A DNA stretch of 64,000 nucleotides, from the NCBI GenBank assembly GCA_947476695.1, contig CANJRD010000002.1, forward strand, positions 124,001-188,000, given 5' to 3'. Positions 33,090 through 41,526 of the stretch are shown here, piece by piece. The position numbers were made by a program, and so were the translations under genes. Numbering within the stretch: position 1 is the stretch's first letter; every line of letters begins with the position of its first letter. The notes below the pieces were generated by a model. That model was not told the origin of the DNA, did not search any database, and was given only the letters and a program-made list of their open reading frames with translations. Origin of the DNA: Rhodospirillaceae bacterium. GTDB lineage: Bacteria; Pseudomonadota; Alphaproteobacteria; Rhodospirillales; Rhodospirillaceae.

Positions 33090-33860
33090 TCACTTGCTCT
33101 TGCGCACGAACACCAGAGACGTTTCGTCCGAGGCGTTCGCGTCGAAGGCGTAACCAGTGACGTCGAAGGCTTTCATGTCCTGGGGCGTTTCCCAGCGGTT
33201 CTCGACAATCGCCCGTGCCATCATGCCGCGCGCCTTCTTGGCGAAGAACGGCACGATGCTGGCCGTGTTGCCCTTCAACTCCTTGAAGACGGCCTGGACG
33301 ATCGGCGCCTTCACTTTCTTCGGATCGACCGCGCTCCAATATTCTTCGGAGGCAAGGTTGACCACGGTCGGGTCCTTCAGCTTGGCGATGTTGGCATTTA
33401 GCTGCGTGGTGACCGCCTCTTGCCAGAAGGCGTAGAGGTCTTTGCCGCGCTCGTTATCGAGAGCCGATCCCATCTCCAGCCGATACGCTTGGATCGCATC
33501 CAGCGGGCGCAACAGTCCATACAGCCCCGACAGGATCGCGACGTGGTCCTGCGCGTATTCGATGTCTTCTTTGGAAAGGGTCTTGGCCTGGAAGCCCATG
33601 TAGACGTCGCCGGCAAAGGTGAAGATGGCGGGCTTGGCGTCGGTACGGTTCGTGTCGTCGAAAGCCTGAAAGCGGTCGTAGTTCAGCTGCGTCAGTGCCG
33701 GGCTGATATCCATCAGGTTCTTGATCTGCGGCTTGGTCAGCTTTTTCGCGCGCGCCGCCAAAATCTTGGTGTGTTTGAGCAGCGCCGGCTGCGTCGCCTT
33801 GAAACCTTTCAAGGGCGCGAAATCCAGGCGCTTGGCCGGGGATACAAGGGCATACAGCAT
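33090..33860 (-). CDS. yaaA: Peroxide stress protein YaaA (DUF328)
   Basis: A 256-residue cytoplasmic protein. YaaA in Escherichia coli lowers free iron and limits Fenton damage under peroxide stress. Family features are LVSPAKRLDF at the N terminus, NYDRFQAFD, AIFTFAGDVYMGF, AILSGLYGLLRPLD and the end FFAKKARGMMARAI. The start at 33860 gives the expected LYALVSPAK terminus; an in-frame start further out adds unrelated sequence. It is a single gene converging on the copper operon. Confidence 0.92.
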   Translation of the reverse strand: MLYALVSPAKRLDFAPLKGFKATQPALLKHTKILAARAKKLTKPQIKNLMDISPALTQLNYDRFQAFDDTNRTDAKPAIFTFAGDVYMGFQAKTLSKEDIEYAQDHVAILSGLYGLLRPLDAIQAYRLEMGSALDNERGKDLYAFWQEAVTTQLNANIAKLKDPTVVNLASEEYWSAVDPKKVKAPIVQAVFKELKGNTASIVPFFAKKARGMMARAIVENRWETPQDMKAFDVTGYAFDANASDETSLVFVRKSK

Positions 33861-33978
33861 GCGCTCAGCCTCGCGTTGACAGCGCCGGTGGGTTGGACCA
33901 CATCTGGTCCGCTTCGTAGCCGCGCGTGCGGCCAAAAGCAAGGTATGCGCCGGGACTTAATGCGGCGGGATTTGGGTG

Positions 33979-34665
33979 ATGGATCAATCCGCGATCGTGC
34001 TGGAAGACGTCACGGTTCGCTTTGGCGCGACGACCGCGCTGGAGAACGCCTCCGCGCGCCTGGTCGAGCGCCGCATCGGCGTGATCGGTGACAACGGCTC
34101 CGGCAAGAGTACTTTCGCGCGGTTGCTGAACGGCTTGGTGCTGCCGACGCAGGGTCGGGTAACCGTTCTCGGGCTGGACACGCAAAGCGCGGGGAACGCG
34201 ATCCGCCGCCGTGTCGGGTTCATCTTTCAGAACCCCGACAACCAGCTTGTGATGCCGACCGTCGCGGAGGATCTCGATTTCGGCTTGAAAGCGCATGACG
34301 TCGCGGCGGCTGCGCGGGCGGCGCAGATCGACACCGTGCTCGCGCGCCTCGGGATTACGCATCTGAAGGAACGCGCCTGCGCGGAACTGGCCGGTGGCGA
34401 GAAGCAGCTGGTGGCCCTGGCCGGCGTTCTCGTGCTCGAGCCTTCCGTGCTTGTCTGCGACGAACCGACGGCGATGCTGGACCGCCGCAATGCGCGGATG
34501 TTCTCGGAAATCCTCACGACCCTGCCGCAGCAGGTTGTCGTGGTGACGCACCACACTGAACTCCTCGAAGGTTTTGACCGCGTTCTCGTTATGGAACGCG
34601 GCCGGCTCGTGGCCGACGCGGCGCCGGCACAGGCGATCGCCGCCTACGTGGACCTCTCGCCATGA
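33979..34665 (+). CDS. bioM: Biotin ECF transporter ATPase BioM
   Basis: A 228-residue ABC ATPase of the energy-coupling factor type. Walker A GDNGSGKST, Q-loop FQNPDNQLVMPT, signature LAGGEKQLVALAG and Walker B VLVCDEPTAMLD are complete. The identification rests on its overlap with bioN and bioY, giving the three-gene alphaproteobacterial biotin transporter. The start is the ATG; a GTG directly before it (33976) is the alternative. Its last codon overlaps bioN by ATGA. Confidence 0.88.
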   Translation: MDQSAIVLEDVTVRFGATTALENASARLVERRIGVIGDNGSGKSTFARLLNGLVLPTQGRVTVLGLDTQSAGNAIRRRVGFIFQNPDNQLVMPTVAEDLDFGLKAHDVAAAARAAQIDTVLARLGITHLKERACAELAGGEKQLVALAGVLVLEPSVLVCDEPTAMLDRRNARMFSEILTTLPQQVVVVTHHTELLEGFDRVLVMERGRLVADAAPAQAIAAYVDLSP

Positions 34666-35261
34666 TGCGCGCGGTATACCGTCCGGGCGACAGTGCCCTG
34701 CATCGGATGCCGGCGGGGACGAAGCTTCTGAGCCTCGCGGTGCTCGCAATCTGGATCAGCACGGGCGGCTGGCCGGCAGCGGTCCTCGGCGGCGCAATTG
34801 TCGGTTTTGGATGGGTGCTGGCGAGGCTGTCGGTCGGAGATGCCGTCGCCGCCTTGCGCGGTCTCGTCTTGCTCGCCGCCATCATCTTCATCGCGCAGGC
34901 TTTCCTGACGTCACCGACATTTGCGGCGCTGATCGTGACCAAGCTCGCGATCTTGGTGCTGGCCGCAACAGTCGTTTCAATGACGACCAAAGTCGCCGAC
35001 ATGCTCGGCGTGCTTGAGCGCGTCCTGGCACCGTTGAAGTTGATCGGCGCCAGCCCAGAGCAGGCGAGCTTTCTGATCGTTCTTGCGATCCGCTTCATGC
35101 CGGCCATTGCCCGTATCGCTGGCGAAGTCCGCGAGGCGCAACGCGCGCGCGGGCTGGAACGTCAACCGTTCGCCGCCGCGGTCCCAATCATGATCCGGAC
35201 GTTACGCGAGGCGGACGCCGTGTCTGAGGCGCTAGCCGCACGCGGATGGTCGCCGCGATGA
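34662..35261 (+). CDS. bioN: Biotin ECF transporter coupling protein BioN
   Basis: The 199-residue transmembrane T-component that couples BioM to BioY. Four to five helices cover about 22-125, and the cytoplasmic coupling helices carry the two family Ala-Arg-Gly motifs, in AQRARGLE and ALAARGW. It overlaps bioM (ATGA) and bioY (ATGA), so the three subunits are made in a coupled fashion. Confidence 0.88.
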   Translation: MMRAVYRPGDSALHRMPAGTKLLSLAVLAIWISTGGWPAAVLGGAIVGFGWVLARLSVGDAVAALRGLVLLAAIIFIAQAFLTSPTFAALIVTKLAILVLAATVVSMTTKVADMLGVLERVLAPLKLIGASPEQASFLIVLAIRFMPAIARIAGEVREAQRARGLERQPFAAAVPIMIRTLREADAVSEALAARGWSPR

Positions 35262-35812
35262 CCGGTGCCGACGATCTCAAGCGCCTGGTGCGGGTGCCGG
35301 CCTTTGCCGGTGTCGTCGCCGTGCTCGGGCTCTTGCCGCCCATCCCGGTGCCTTTGATTCCCGTGCAGATCTCCGCGCAGACGCTGGGCGTCATGCTGGC
35401 GGGGCTGCTGCTTGGCGCGCGCGGCGGCGCCATGGCGCTGTTCGTATTCCTCGCGCTGGTCGCGCTGGGGTTCCCATTGCTTGCGGGTGGGCGCGGCGGG
35501 CTTGGCGCGTTTGCCGGTCCCGGCGCCGGGTTCTTCATCGCCTGGCCGCTCGCGGCCTGCGTCACCGGCTTTCTCGCGCATAGGATCTGGGCGCGCTACA
35601 CCGCCTGGCGCGGGGCGATCTGCGCCATCGTCGGCGGCATCGGCGCGATGTACCTCGTCGGCATTCCGTGGATGGCGGCGGTCGCGCATCTCTCGCTGAG
35701 CCAAGCCGCACTCGGCTCCGCGGCATTCCTGCCGGGCGACATCGCCAAGGCGATCCTCGCTGGTGTTGTCGCGGGGTTGGTGCGTCGCGGCTATCCGGCG
35801 ATACAGCCGTGA
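35258..35812 (+). CDS. bioY: Biotin-binding membrane protein BioY
   Basis: The 184-residue S-component that binds biotin. Features include VPLIPVQISAQTLGVMLAGLLLG near the N terminus and AGPGAGFFIAWPLAA in the middle, followed by PGDIAKAILAGVV, with about six membrane helices. The ATG at 35258 is chosen because it makes the ATGA overlap with bioN; an ATG at 35246 is in frame. The next gene, an acyl-CoA ligase, begins 2 bases after the stop or overlaps it via GTG, tying biotin uptake to lipid-type CoA chemistry. Confidence 0.9.
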   Translation: MTGADDLKRLVRVPAFAGVVAVLGLLPPIPVPLIPVQISAQTLGVMLAGLLLGARGGAMALFVFLALVALGFPLLAGGRGGLGAFAGPGAGFFIAWPLAACVTGFLAHRIWARYTAWRGAICAIVGGIGAMYLVGIPWMAAVAHLSLSQAALGSAAFLPGDIAKAILAGVVAGLVRRGYPAIQP

Positions 35813-35814
35813 TC

Positions 35815-37191
35815 ATGACCGACGGCCTGATCGGGGCGGCGAAACGGGCCCCCAACACCACGGCGGTCGTCTGTGGCGGCCGCGCGCTGACCTATGCGGA
35901 ATTGGCGCATGAGGTCGAACGCTTGGCGTCGCGCTTGTCCGGCCGGCGGCGTGTCGCGGTTATCCTGCGCAACGACCCGGAACTGCTCACGGTCGTGCTC
36001 GCGGGCATCCGTGCCGGCGCGACGGTCATGGTCCTCGATCCCGCGTGGCCAGCGGAAACACGCAACCAGATATTGGACGCGCATGCGCCCGATCTTCTCA
36101 TTGCTGATGCCACCGATATCCCGGGAATTGAGAACGCGGTTCAACAGCCATCTGCGAATGCGCAGTTCTTGATGGGTTTCACCTCGGGCACGACCGGCAC
36201 GCCGAAAGCCTTCGTCCGTACGCAGGCCTCCTGGCAAGCCACCTTCGCGGCGGCGGGGCGGGAGTTCGGTGATCTCGCCGGCAGCGGTGAGCTGGCGCCG
36301 GGTCCGCTGTGTCACAGCCTGACGCTCTATGCGGCGATTGAAACGCTGGAGGCGGGCGGCACGATCTATCTTCAACCGCATTTCGATGCGGCGGCTTGCG
36401 TCGACATCCTTCGCGACGGTCGCGTGCGGAGTATCGCCTGCGTGCCATCGATGCTCGATCTGCTCTGCGCGGCGGCCATTACGCCCGTCGATACGCCATT
36501 CGCGATTGTTTGCGCCGGGGCGAAGTTGTCCGCCGGTCTGCGGAAGATCATCGCGACGACGTTTCCGGCCGCGCGGGTGTTCGAGTACTACGGCGCATCC
36601 GAACTCAGTTTCATTTCCGTGGCGCATCCTGACGACCAGCCGCCACCGGACTCCGTCGGTCGCGCCTTCGATAGTGTGAAGCTGGCCGTTCGTCGCGATG
36701 ACGGCGCAAACGCGGCGGTCGGTGAGGTGGGAACCGTCTGGGTGCAAAGCCCGATGATCAGTGACGGCTACGTCGGGCCGACGGACGATTCCGGGTTTCG
36801 CCAGATCGATGGCTGGGCCACGGTCGGGGATCGCGGGCATCTCGATGCCGCGGGCTTCCTGTATCTTGCCGGCCGCGAGAATGAGATGCTGATCAGCGGC
36901 GGCCTCAATATCTATCCGCAGGAGATCGAAAGCGTGCTGGCGGGTGTTCCCGGTGTGACGGCTGTTGCGGTAATCGGCATTGCCGATGCGCGCTGGGGTC
37001 AGGTTGTCGGCGCCGTGGTCGAGGGTACTTGCACGCAAGCTGATTTGATGGCGGCCTGCGAACGCACCTTGGCGCGTGCCAAGTTGCCACGCCGGTGGTT
37101 CCGCATCGCCGACATGCCGCGCACGACCAGCGGCAAGATCGCGCGCGCGAAACTCACTGAGATGCTGCCGTCACTGGAAACGCTATCGTGA
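35815..37191 (+). CDS. AMP-forming acyl-CoA ligase linked to bioMNY (YhfT-like)
   Basis: A 458-residue member of the AMP-binding family, which activates a carboxylic acid with ATP and joins it to CoA. The P-loop GFTSGTTGTPKAF, YYGASE, GDRGHLDAAGFLYLAGR hinge and the catalytic lysine of TTSGKIARAK are present. The start is the ATG at 35815; the GTG at 35809 overlapping the bioY stop is possible. In Bacillus subtilis the BirA-controlled set yhfU (bioY2)-yhfT-yhfS has the same order of BioY, ligase and thiolase, so a role around biotin precursor or acyl-chain supply is plausible, but the substrate is unproven. Confidence 0.82.
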   Translation: MTDGLIGAAKRAPNTTAVVCGGRALTYAELAHEVERLASRLSGRRRVAVILRNDPELLTVVLAGIRAGATVMVLDPAWPAETRNQILDAHAPDLLIADATDIPGIENAVQQPSANAQFLMGFTSGTTGTPKAFVRTQASWQATFAAAGREFGDLAGSGELAPGPLCHSLTLYAAIETLEAGGTIYLQPHFDAAACVDILRDGRVRSIACVPSMLDLLCAAAITPVDTPFAIVCAGAKLSAGLRKIIATTFPAARVFEYYGASELSFISVAHPDDQPPPDSVGRAFDSVKLAVRRDDGANAAVGEVGTVWVQSPMISDGYVGPTDDSGFRQIDGWATVGDRGHLDAAGFLYLAGRENEMLISGGLNIYPQEIESVLAGVPGVTAVAVIGIADARWGQVVGAVVEGTCTQADLMAACERTLARAKLPRRWFRIADMPRTTSGKIARAKLTEMLPSLETLS

Positions 37192-38354
37192 ACGCTCCCA
37201 CCCCCCGCAGCGCCATCATCGTCGCCGCCCGGCGCACGCCCATCGGCAAAGTGCGCGGCATGCTGCGCCGTTTGCAAGTCGAGGAACTCGCCGCGCCTGT
37301 GTTGCGGGCGATTGTCGCCGACGCAAAGCTCGATGCGGCGGAGATCGACGACGTGATCCTCGGTAACGCCGCCGGCCCCGGCGGTAATGTCGGGCGTCTG
37401 TCGGCCCTGGCCGCCGGTTTCCCAATTAGCGTGCCGGGTCAAACCGTCGACCGCCAGTGCGGGTCCGGTCTGGAAGCGATCATCCACGCCGCGCGCCTGA
37501 TCGAGGCCGGCGCGGGCGAGGTTTATCTCGCGGGTGGCGTCGAAAGCTGTTCGACCGCACCGCTGCGCTATACGGCCGCCGCCGACCGCGCGCCGCCGAA
37601 GCCCTATACCCGCGCGCGCTTCTCACCGGACTTTGTCGGCGATCCGGAAATGGGTGAGGCGGCGGAGAACGTCGCCCGCGAATTCAAGATCACGCGCGCG
37701 CGCCAGGATTCCTTCGCGCTGCGCAGTCATCGCAAAGCCGTGGCGTCCCAGAACAGCGGGCGGTTTGACGCCGAGCTCGTGGAGGTGATGGGGGCCGACG
37801 GCGCGACGACGCAGGACGAATGTCCGCGCGCGGATACCTCGCTCGAAGCGCTCGCTAAACTTGAGCCGGTATTTGCGCCCGACGGCACGGTGACGGCCGG
37901 CAATGCCTGTCCGATCAACGATGGCGCCGCCGTGGTCGCAATCATGTCCTACGCGCGCTTCAAGGCCCTGGGCCTGCGCGACGGACTCTGCCTGGTCGAT
38001 TCCTCCGTCGCGGGCGTACATCCGAACGTGCTCGGGATCGGGCCGGTGCCGGCGACCGAGAAGCTTTTCAAGCGGGCGAAGCTTTCCATCGCGGACATCG
38101 ATCTCATCGAGTTCAACGAGGCCTTCGCCGCGCAGGTGATCGCCTGTCTCGACAAGTTCGGCGCGATGGAGGATCAGGTGAATGTCGGCGGCGGCGCGAT
38201 TGCGCTGGGCCATCCCTACGGCGCTTCGGGCGCGGTGTTGATGACGCGGCTGTTCACTGAGATGGTGCGCCGCGACGGCGGTGATCAGGGCCTCGCGACC
38301 ATAGGCATCGGCGGCGGGATGGGGCTGGCCGCGCTGGTGCGTCGGATCGGCTAG
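37188..38354 (+). CDS. Thiolase family protein lacking the second catalytic Cys (YhfS-like)
   Basis: A 388-residue thiolase fold. The nucleophile cysteine is in DRQCGSGLEAI, NEAFAAQ is present, and GGAIALGHPYGASGA carries the catalytic histidine. The C-terminal motif, normally ATLCIGGGMG with a general-base cysteine, reads ATIGIGGGMG, with Gly in place of Cys (GGC codon). This would cripple ordinary thiolysis or Claisen condensation and may mean a different reaction, such as acyl transfer only. The GTG start overlaps the ligase stop by GTGA. It ends the bioMNY-ligase-thiolase operon. Confidence 0.82.
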   Translation: MNAPTPRSAIIVAARRTPIGKVRGMLRRLQVEELAAPVLRAIVADAKLDAAEIDDVILGNAAGPGGNVGRLSALAAGFPISVPGQTVDRQCGSGLEAIIHAARLIEAGAGEVYLAGGVESCSTAPLRYTAAADRAPPKPYTRARFSPDFVGDPEMGEAAENVAREFKITRARQDSFALRSHRKAVASQNSGRFDAELVEVMGADGATTQDECPRADTSLEALAKLEPVFAPDGTVTAGNACPINDGAAVVAIMSYARFKALGLRDGLCLVDSSVAGVHPNVLGIGPVPATEKLFKRAKLSIADIDLIEFNEAFAAQVIACLDKFGAMEDQVNVGGGAIALGHPYGASGAVLMTRLFTEMVRRDGGDQGLATIGIGGGMGLAALVRRIG

Positions 38355-38366
38355 TCAGAAACGAAA

Positions 38367-38394
38367 TGGGCGGCTGCGTCACCGCAACCGCCCA
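38367..38394. terminator. Hairpin between convergent genes
   Basis: TGGGCGG pairs with CCGCCCA, with an inner TGCG/CGCA stem, one mismatch and a TCAC loop. There is no clear T run, so intrinsic termination is uncertain. It sits between the thiolase and the exported protein gene. Confidence 0.45.
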
Positions 38395-38415
38395 ATCATG
38401 CTCGTCTAAATCCGC

Positions 38416-38967
38416 TTACGGGTTATTCGGAACGGTGCGCCAGGTGCCGTCGTAATCGCGGCAGACGGCGCTGACGCCTTCCTCATGCCGGCCGCGGATC
38501 GACAATTCCTGACGGATTTCGCGGCAGTACCGGTCGCCTTGCTGACCGTCGCGCATCGCCGTCACGGCGCCCCGGTCGTAGCCGTCGTCCCAGGAGTACG
38601 CCTCGCCAATGGGCCCAGCCAGGGCCGCGCTATAGGCGTCACGATGGTAGACGCGCGCCGGTTCCGGCCACGAACGGACGTAGGTCACCGGGAACGCGCC
38701 GTAAAAGTCGATGCCGGGGCCATAGTAGCTGTACGGGCGGTACCACCCCGCGCCGTACCAATAGGGACGTGGGCCCCAGTGACGATGCCAGGGACGACCG
38801 TAATAGGAGTAAGACGGCCCAACCCCGACCCCGATGCCAATCGACACGTTTGTGCGCGCGGCGGCAGGGCTCGGCGTGGCTGCCGTCATGCCCACCACCG
38901 TGGCGATGGCCAGGGCGGCAAGGCCACAACGGGCCGATAGCTTTTTCGTAAAGCCGGAGACGCTCAT
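38416..38967 (-). CDS. Exported Tyr/Gly/Trp-rich protein with a surface-antigen-like C terminus
   Basis: A 183-residue exported protein. The signal peptide (GLAALAIATVVGMTAATPSPAAA) is followed by a Gly/Tyr/Trp/Pro-rich stretch (about 42-95) and a C-terminal domain with two cysteines, RYCREIRQE and SAVCRDYDGTWRTV. The last part resembles the C-terminal segment of 17-kDa/RT0821-type surface antigens, which would place it in the outer envelope, but the Gly-zipper half of those proteins is absent. A strong GAGGAGAGG precedes the ATG. It diverges from the two-component operon. Confidence 0.6.
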   Translation of the reverse strand: MSVSGFTKKLSARCGLAALAIATVVGMTAATPSPAAARTNVSIGIGVGVGPSYSYYGRPWHRHWGPRPYWYGAGWYRPYSYYGPGIDFYGAFPVTYVRSWPEPARVYHRDAYSAALAGPIGEAYSWDDGYDRGAVTAMRDGQQGDRYCREIRQELSIRGRHEEGVSAVCRDYDGTWRTVPNNP

Positions 38968-39152
38968 GTCCTCTCCTCGGAATTCTGTAACTAGATGGTA
39001 TCCCTACACAAATTCCACGGCCAAATTATGGCGGCGTCGCAAACTAAAACGCGCGGAAGCGTTCGGCGAGCAGGTTCCGGGGTCAGTCTGACAATGATGT
39101 AAGCCCTTCGTTATCTGGGTGTAATTGGCCCTGCCTACACTGCCGACCTCGG

Positions 39153-39168
39153 GAGCCGTCCGCGGCTC
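39153..39168 (+). repeat. Inverted repeat GAGCCG-N4-CGGCTC, copy 1
   Basis: A perfect 6-bp inverted repeat around TCCG, 137 bases before the response regulator start. The same arms recur 110 bases downstream. It may be an operator half of an autoregulatory region or an RNA hairpin. Confidence 0.4.
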
Positions 39169-39262
39169 GGTCACAATGCTGGCGAAGGACGGTTGCCCTA
39201 TGAGTATAATTCCCGCGACGCAGGGTGCGCACGACAGCACACCGCGCCATGTTCTGGGTGCC

Positions 39263-39278
39263 GAGCCGCAAGCGGCTC
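39263..39278 (+). repeat. Inverted repeat GAGCCG-N4-CGGCTC, copy 2
   Basis: The arms are identical to the copy at 39153 with loop CAAG; one further C-G pair extends the stem. It lies 27 bases before the response regulator start, close to its ribosome site. Confidence 0.4.
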
Positions 39279-39304
39279 GCGAGAAGAGGGACTTGATCGA
39301 CCCG

Positions 39305-39982
39305 ATGCGTATTCTTGTTATCGAAGATGATCGGGACGCCGCCGACTATCTGACCAAAGGCCTTCGCGAAAGCGGTTACAGCGTCGATCACGCGCCTGAC
39401 GGGCGGGAGGGCATGTCGCTCGCTCTTGGCGAACGTTACGACGCGATGATCGTTGACCGCATGCTGCCGGGACCGGATGGACTGTCCATCGTCGAAGCGG
39501 TGCGCAAAGCCAGCATCGCAACGCCGGTGCTGTTCCTGAGCGCGCTCGGCGATGTCGACGATCGCGTCTCCGGCCTCAGGGCCGGTGGCGACGACTATCT
39601 CGTGAAACCCTTCGCGTTCTCCGAACTACTCGCGCGCCTCGAGGCGCTGCTGCGCCGTGCCGGCCCCGGCCAGGAGAATACCAACCTTAAAGTCGGCGAT
39701 CTCGAGATGGATCTGCTCGCGCGGAAAGTCACCCGTCAGGGCAAGCGCGTGTACCTGCACCCGCGCGAGTTCCGCCTGCTGGAATACTTGATGCGCCACG
39801 CCGGCCAGGTCGTGACCCGCACCATGCTGCTCGAGAACGTGTGGGAATATCATTTCGATCCACAGACCAACGTGATCGATGTGCACATCAGCCGTCTCCG
39901 CCAGAAGATCGACAAGCCCTTCGACACGGCGATCCTGCAAACCGTGCGCGGCGCCGGCTACAAGCTCGATCCTGCGGCCTAA
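39305..39982 (+). CDS. OmpR/PhoB-family response regulator
   Basis: A 225-residue DNA-binding regulator. The receiver domain starts MRILVIEDDRDAADYL, has the phosphoacceptor aspartate in MIVDRMLPGPDG and the lysine in YLVKPF. The winged-helix domain ends with NVIDVHISRLRQKID and RGAGYKLD. The start at 39305 gives the family N terminus with GAGGGA upstream at wide spacing; an ATG at 39200 would add 35 unconserved residues. The histidine kinase follows after 3 bases. The pair resembles CusRS/heavy-metal type systems in layout, but the signal is unknown. Confidence 0.88.
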   Translation: MRILVIEDDRDAADYLTKGLRESGYSVDHAPDGREGMSLALGERYDAMIVDRMLPGPDGLSIVEAVRKASIATPVLFLSALGDVDDRVSGLRAGGDDYLVKPFAFSELLARLEALLRRAGPGQENTNLKVGDLEMDLLARKVTRQGKRVYLHPREFRLLEYLMRHAGQVVTRTMLLENVWEYHFDPQTNVIDVHISRLRQKIDKPFDTAILQTVRGAGYKLDPAA

Positions 39983-39985
39983 GCG

Positions 39986-41461
39986 GTGGCGGCGACCCGG
40001 AACTCATTCTCACGGCTGATCCAGGTTTTCACCTCGATCACGTTCCGGATGGTCCTCGTCTACACGACCATCTTCTGCGTTTCCGTCGGCGGCCTGTTCT
40101 ATTTCGTCTTCTGGACGACGGCGCGGTTCGCCGACGAACAGGTCGAGGCGGCGATCCAGGCCGACGTCTCTGGCTTCCAGGATTCCTACGCGCGCGCGGG
40201 CATCCCCGGGTTGATCATGGCGGTGAACCGCCGTGTCGATCCGGCCTCGCGCACGGACGGCATCTATATCCTGCAAGATTCCATCGGCAACGTGCTCGCG
40301 GGAAACCTTGGCCAATGGCCGGGCAACGTCCGGATCGAGGACATCTGGGTGAATTTCCCGATCCGCGATCCGAATACGCCGGAAGAACTTGGCAGCGTGC
40401 GCGCGTTGCAGTTTACCGTACCGGGCGACATCAAGCTGTTGGTGGGCCGCGACGTTCGTAGTTCCACGCACTTCCGCGAACAGTTGCTGCGCTCGTTGAA
40501 TATCGGCCTCGCGTTCACCGCCGCGCTCGGAATCATCGGCGGCTTCATCTTCAGCCGCACGTTGATGCGCCGTATCGAATCCATTACGCGCACCTGCCGT
40601 CGCATCATGTCCGGCGAACTATCGCAACGCGTGAAGGTGACGCGCACGAGCGATGAGCTGGGCCAGTTGTCCCTGAACATCAATGCCATGCTCGATCAGA
40701 TCGAACGCTTGATGCGGGGCATGCAGCAGGTGTCCGACAACGTTGCCCATGACCTGCGCACCCCGCTGACCCGCCTCAAGAGCCGGCTGGAAAGCGCGGC
40801 CCGCCAGACTCACGATCCGGTCACCAGCGACGCGATCGAAGGCGCGATCGCCGATGCCGACAGTCTGCTCGCGACGTTCAGCGCCTTGCTGCGTATCGCA
40901 AGGGCCGAAGCGGGGTCGCAGAAAAGCTTCGTCGATCTCGATCTTGGAACTATTGCCGAGGATGTCGCCGATCTTTACGGGGCGCTGGCGGAAGAGAAAG
41001 AACTCACATTCGTTACCGACATCCAGCCCGGCGTTCAGGCGCGCGGCGACCGTAATCTGATCGCGCAGGCTTTGGCGAACCTCGTCGACAACGCGATCAA
41101 GTACACCGATACGGGAAGCGTCAGTCTCAGCGTACAGATGCGCAACAATCGACCGATGTTCGTTGTGGCGGATACGGGCCCGGGCATTCCCGACGAGTTC
41201 AAAGGCAAAGTGCTCGAGCGGCTGTTCCGCATGGAACAGAGCCGCACCTCGCCTGGCAGTGGGCTGGGGTTGAGCCTTGTCGCCGCCGTGGCGAAATCGC
41301 ACGGACTCGATCTGACGCTCTCCGACAATAACCCCGGCCTCCGCATTGAACTCGCATTCCCCGCGGTGGAACCGAAGCGTCTCCCGCCTCCGGCCAAGGC
41401 CATCGAGGACAAGAGTCAGGAGAGGGCGCAACCTGAAGAGCGTCCGGCGGCCGCGGAATAG
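39986..41461 (+). CDS. Sensor histidine kinase, partner of the OmpR-type regulator
   Basis: A 491-residue membrane kinase. Helices near 22-45 and 168-192 flank a periplasmic sensor domain of about 120 residues. HAMP (about 192-245), HisKA with the phosphorylated histidine in SDNVAHDLRTPLTRLK, and HATPase_c with NLVDNAIKY, VADTGPGIP and GSGLGLSLV follow. The C-terminal tail is charged and Pro-rich. The start is GTG three bases after the regulator stop. The signal sensed by the short periplasmic domain cannot be inferred. Confidence 0.88.
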   Translation: MAATRNSFSRLIQVFTSITFRMVLVYTTIFCVSVGGLFYFVFWTTARFADEQVEAAIQADVSGFQDSYARAGIPGLIMAVNRRVDPASRTDGIYILQDSIGNVLAGNLGQWPGNVRIEDIWVNFPIRDPNTPEELGSVRALQFTVPGDIKLLVGRDVRSSTHFREQLLRSLNIGLAFTAALGIIGGFIFSRTLMRRIESITRTCRRIMSGELSQRVKVTRTSDELGQLSLNINAMLDQIERLMRGMQQVSDNVAHDLRTPLTRLKSRLESAARQTHDPVTSDAIEGAIADADSLLATFSALLRIARAEAGSQKSFVDLDLGTIAEDVADLYGALAEEKELTFVTDIQPGVQARGDRNLIAQALANLVDNAIKYTDTGSVSLSVQMRNNRPMFVVADTGPGIPDEFKGKVLERLFRMEQSRTSPGSGLGLSLVAAVAKSHGLDLTLSDNNPGLRIELAFPAVEPKRLPPPAKAIEDKSQERAQPEERPAAAE

Positions 41462-41526
41462 CGACACCTCTAGTCAGCCGGGCCGCGATCTTGCAGGATG
41501 CGCGGGCAATTCCTTAGTTCGACGGC

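Larger units (their letters stand above)
38968..39304. other. Divergent intergenic region with a duplicated inverted repeat
   Basis: This 337-base gap separates the exported protein gene from the response regulator. It contains two copies of a GAGCCG-N4-CGGCTC inverted repeat. A frame in phase with the regulator runs through its right half (from 39200) but the family N terminus starts only at 39305. Confidence 0.5.
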
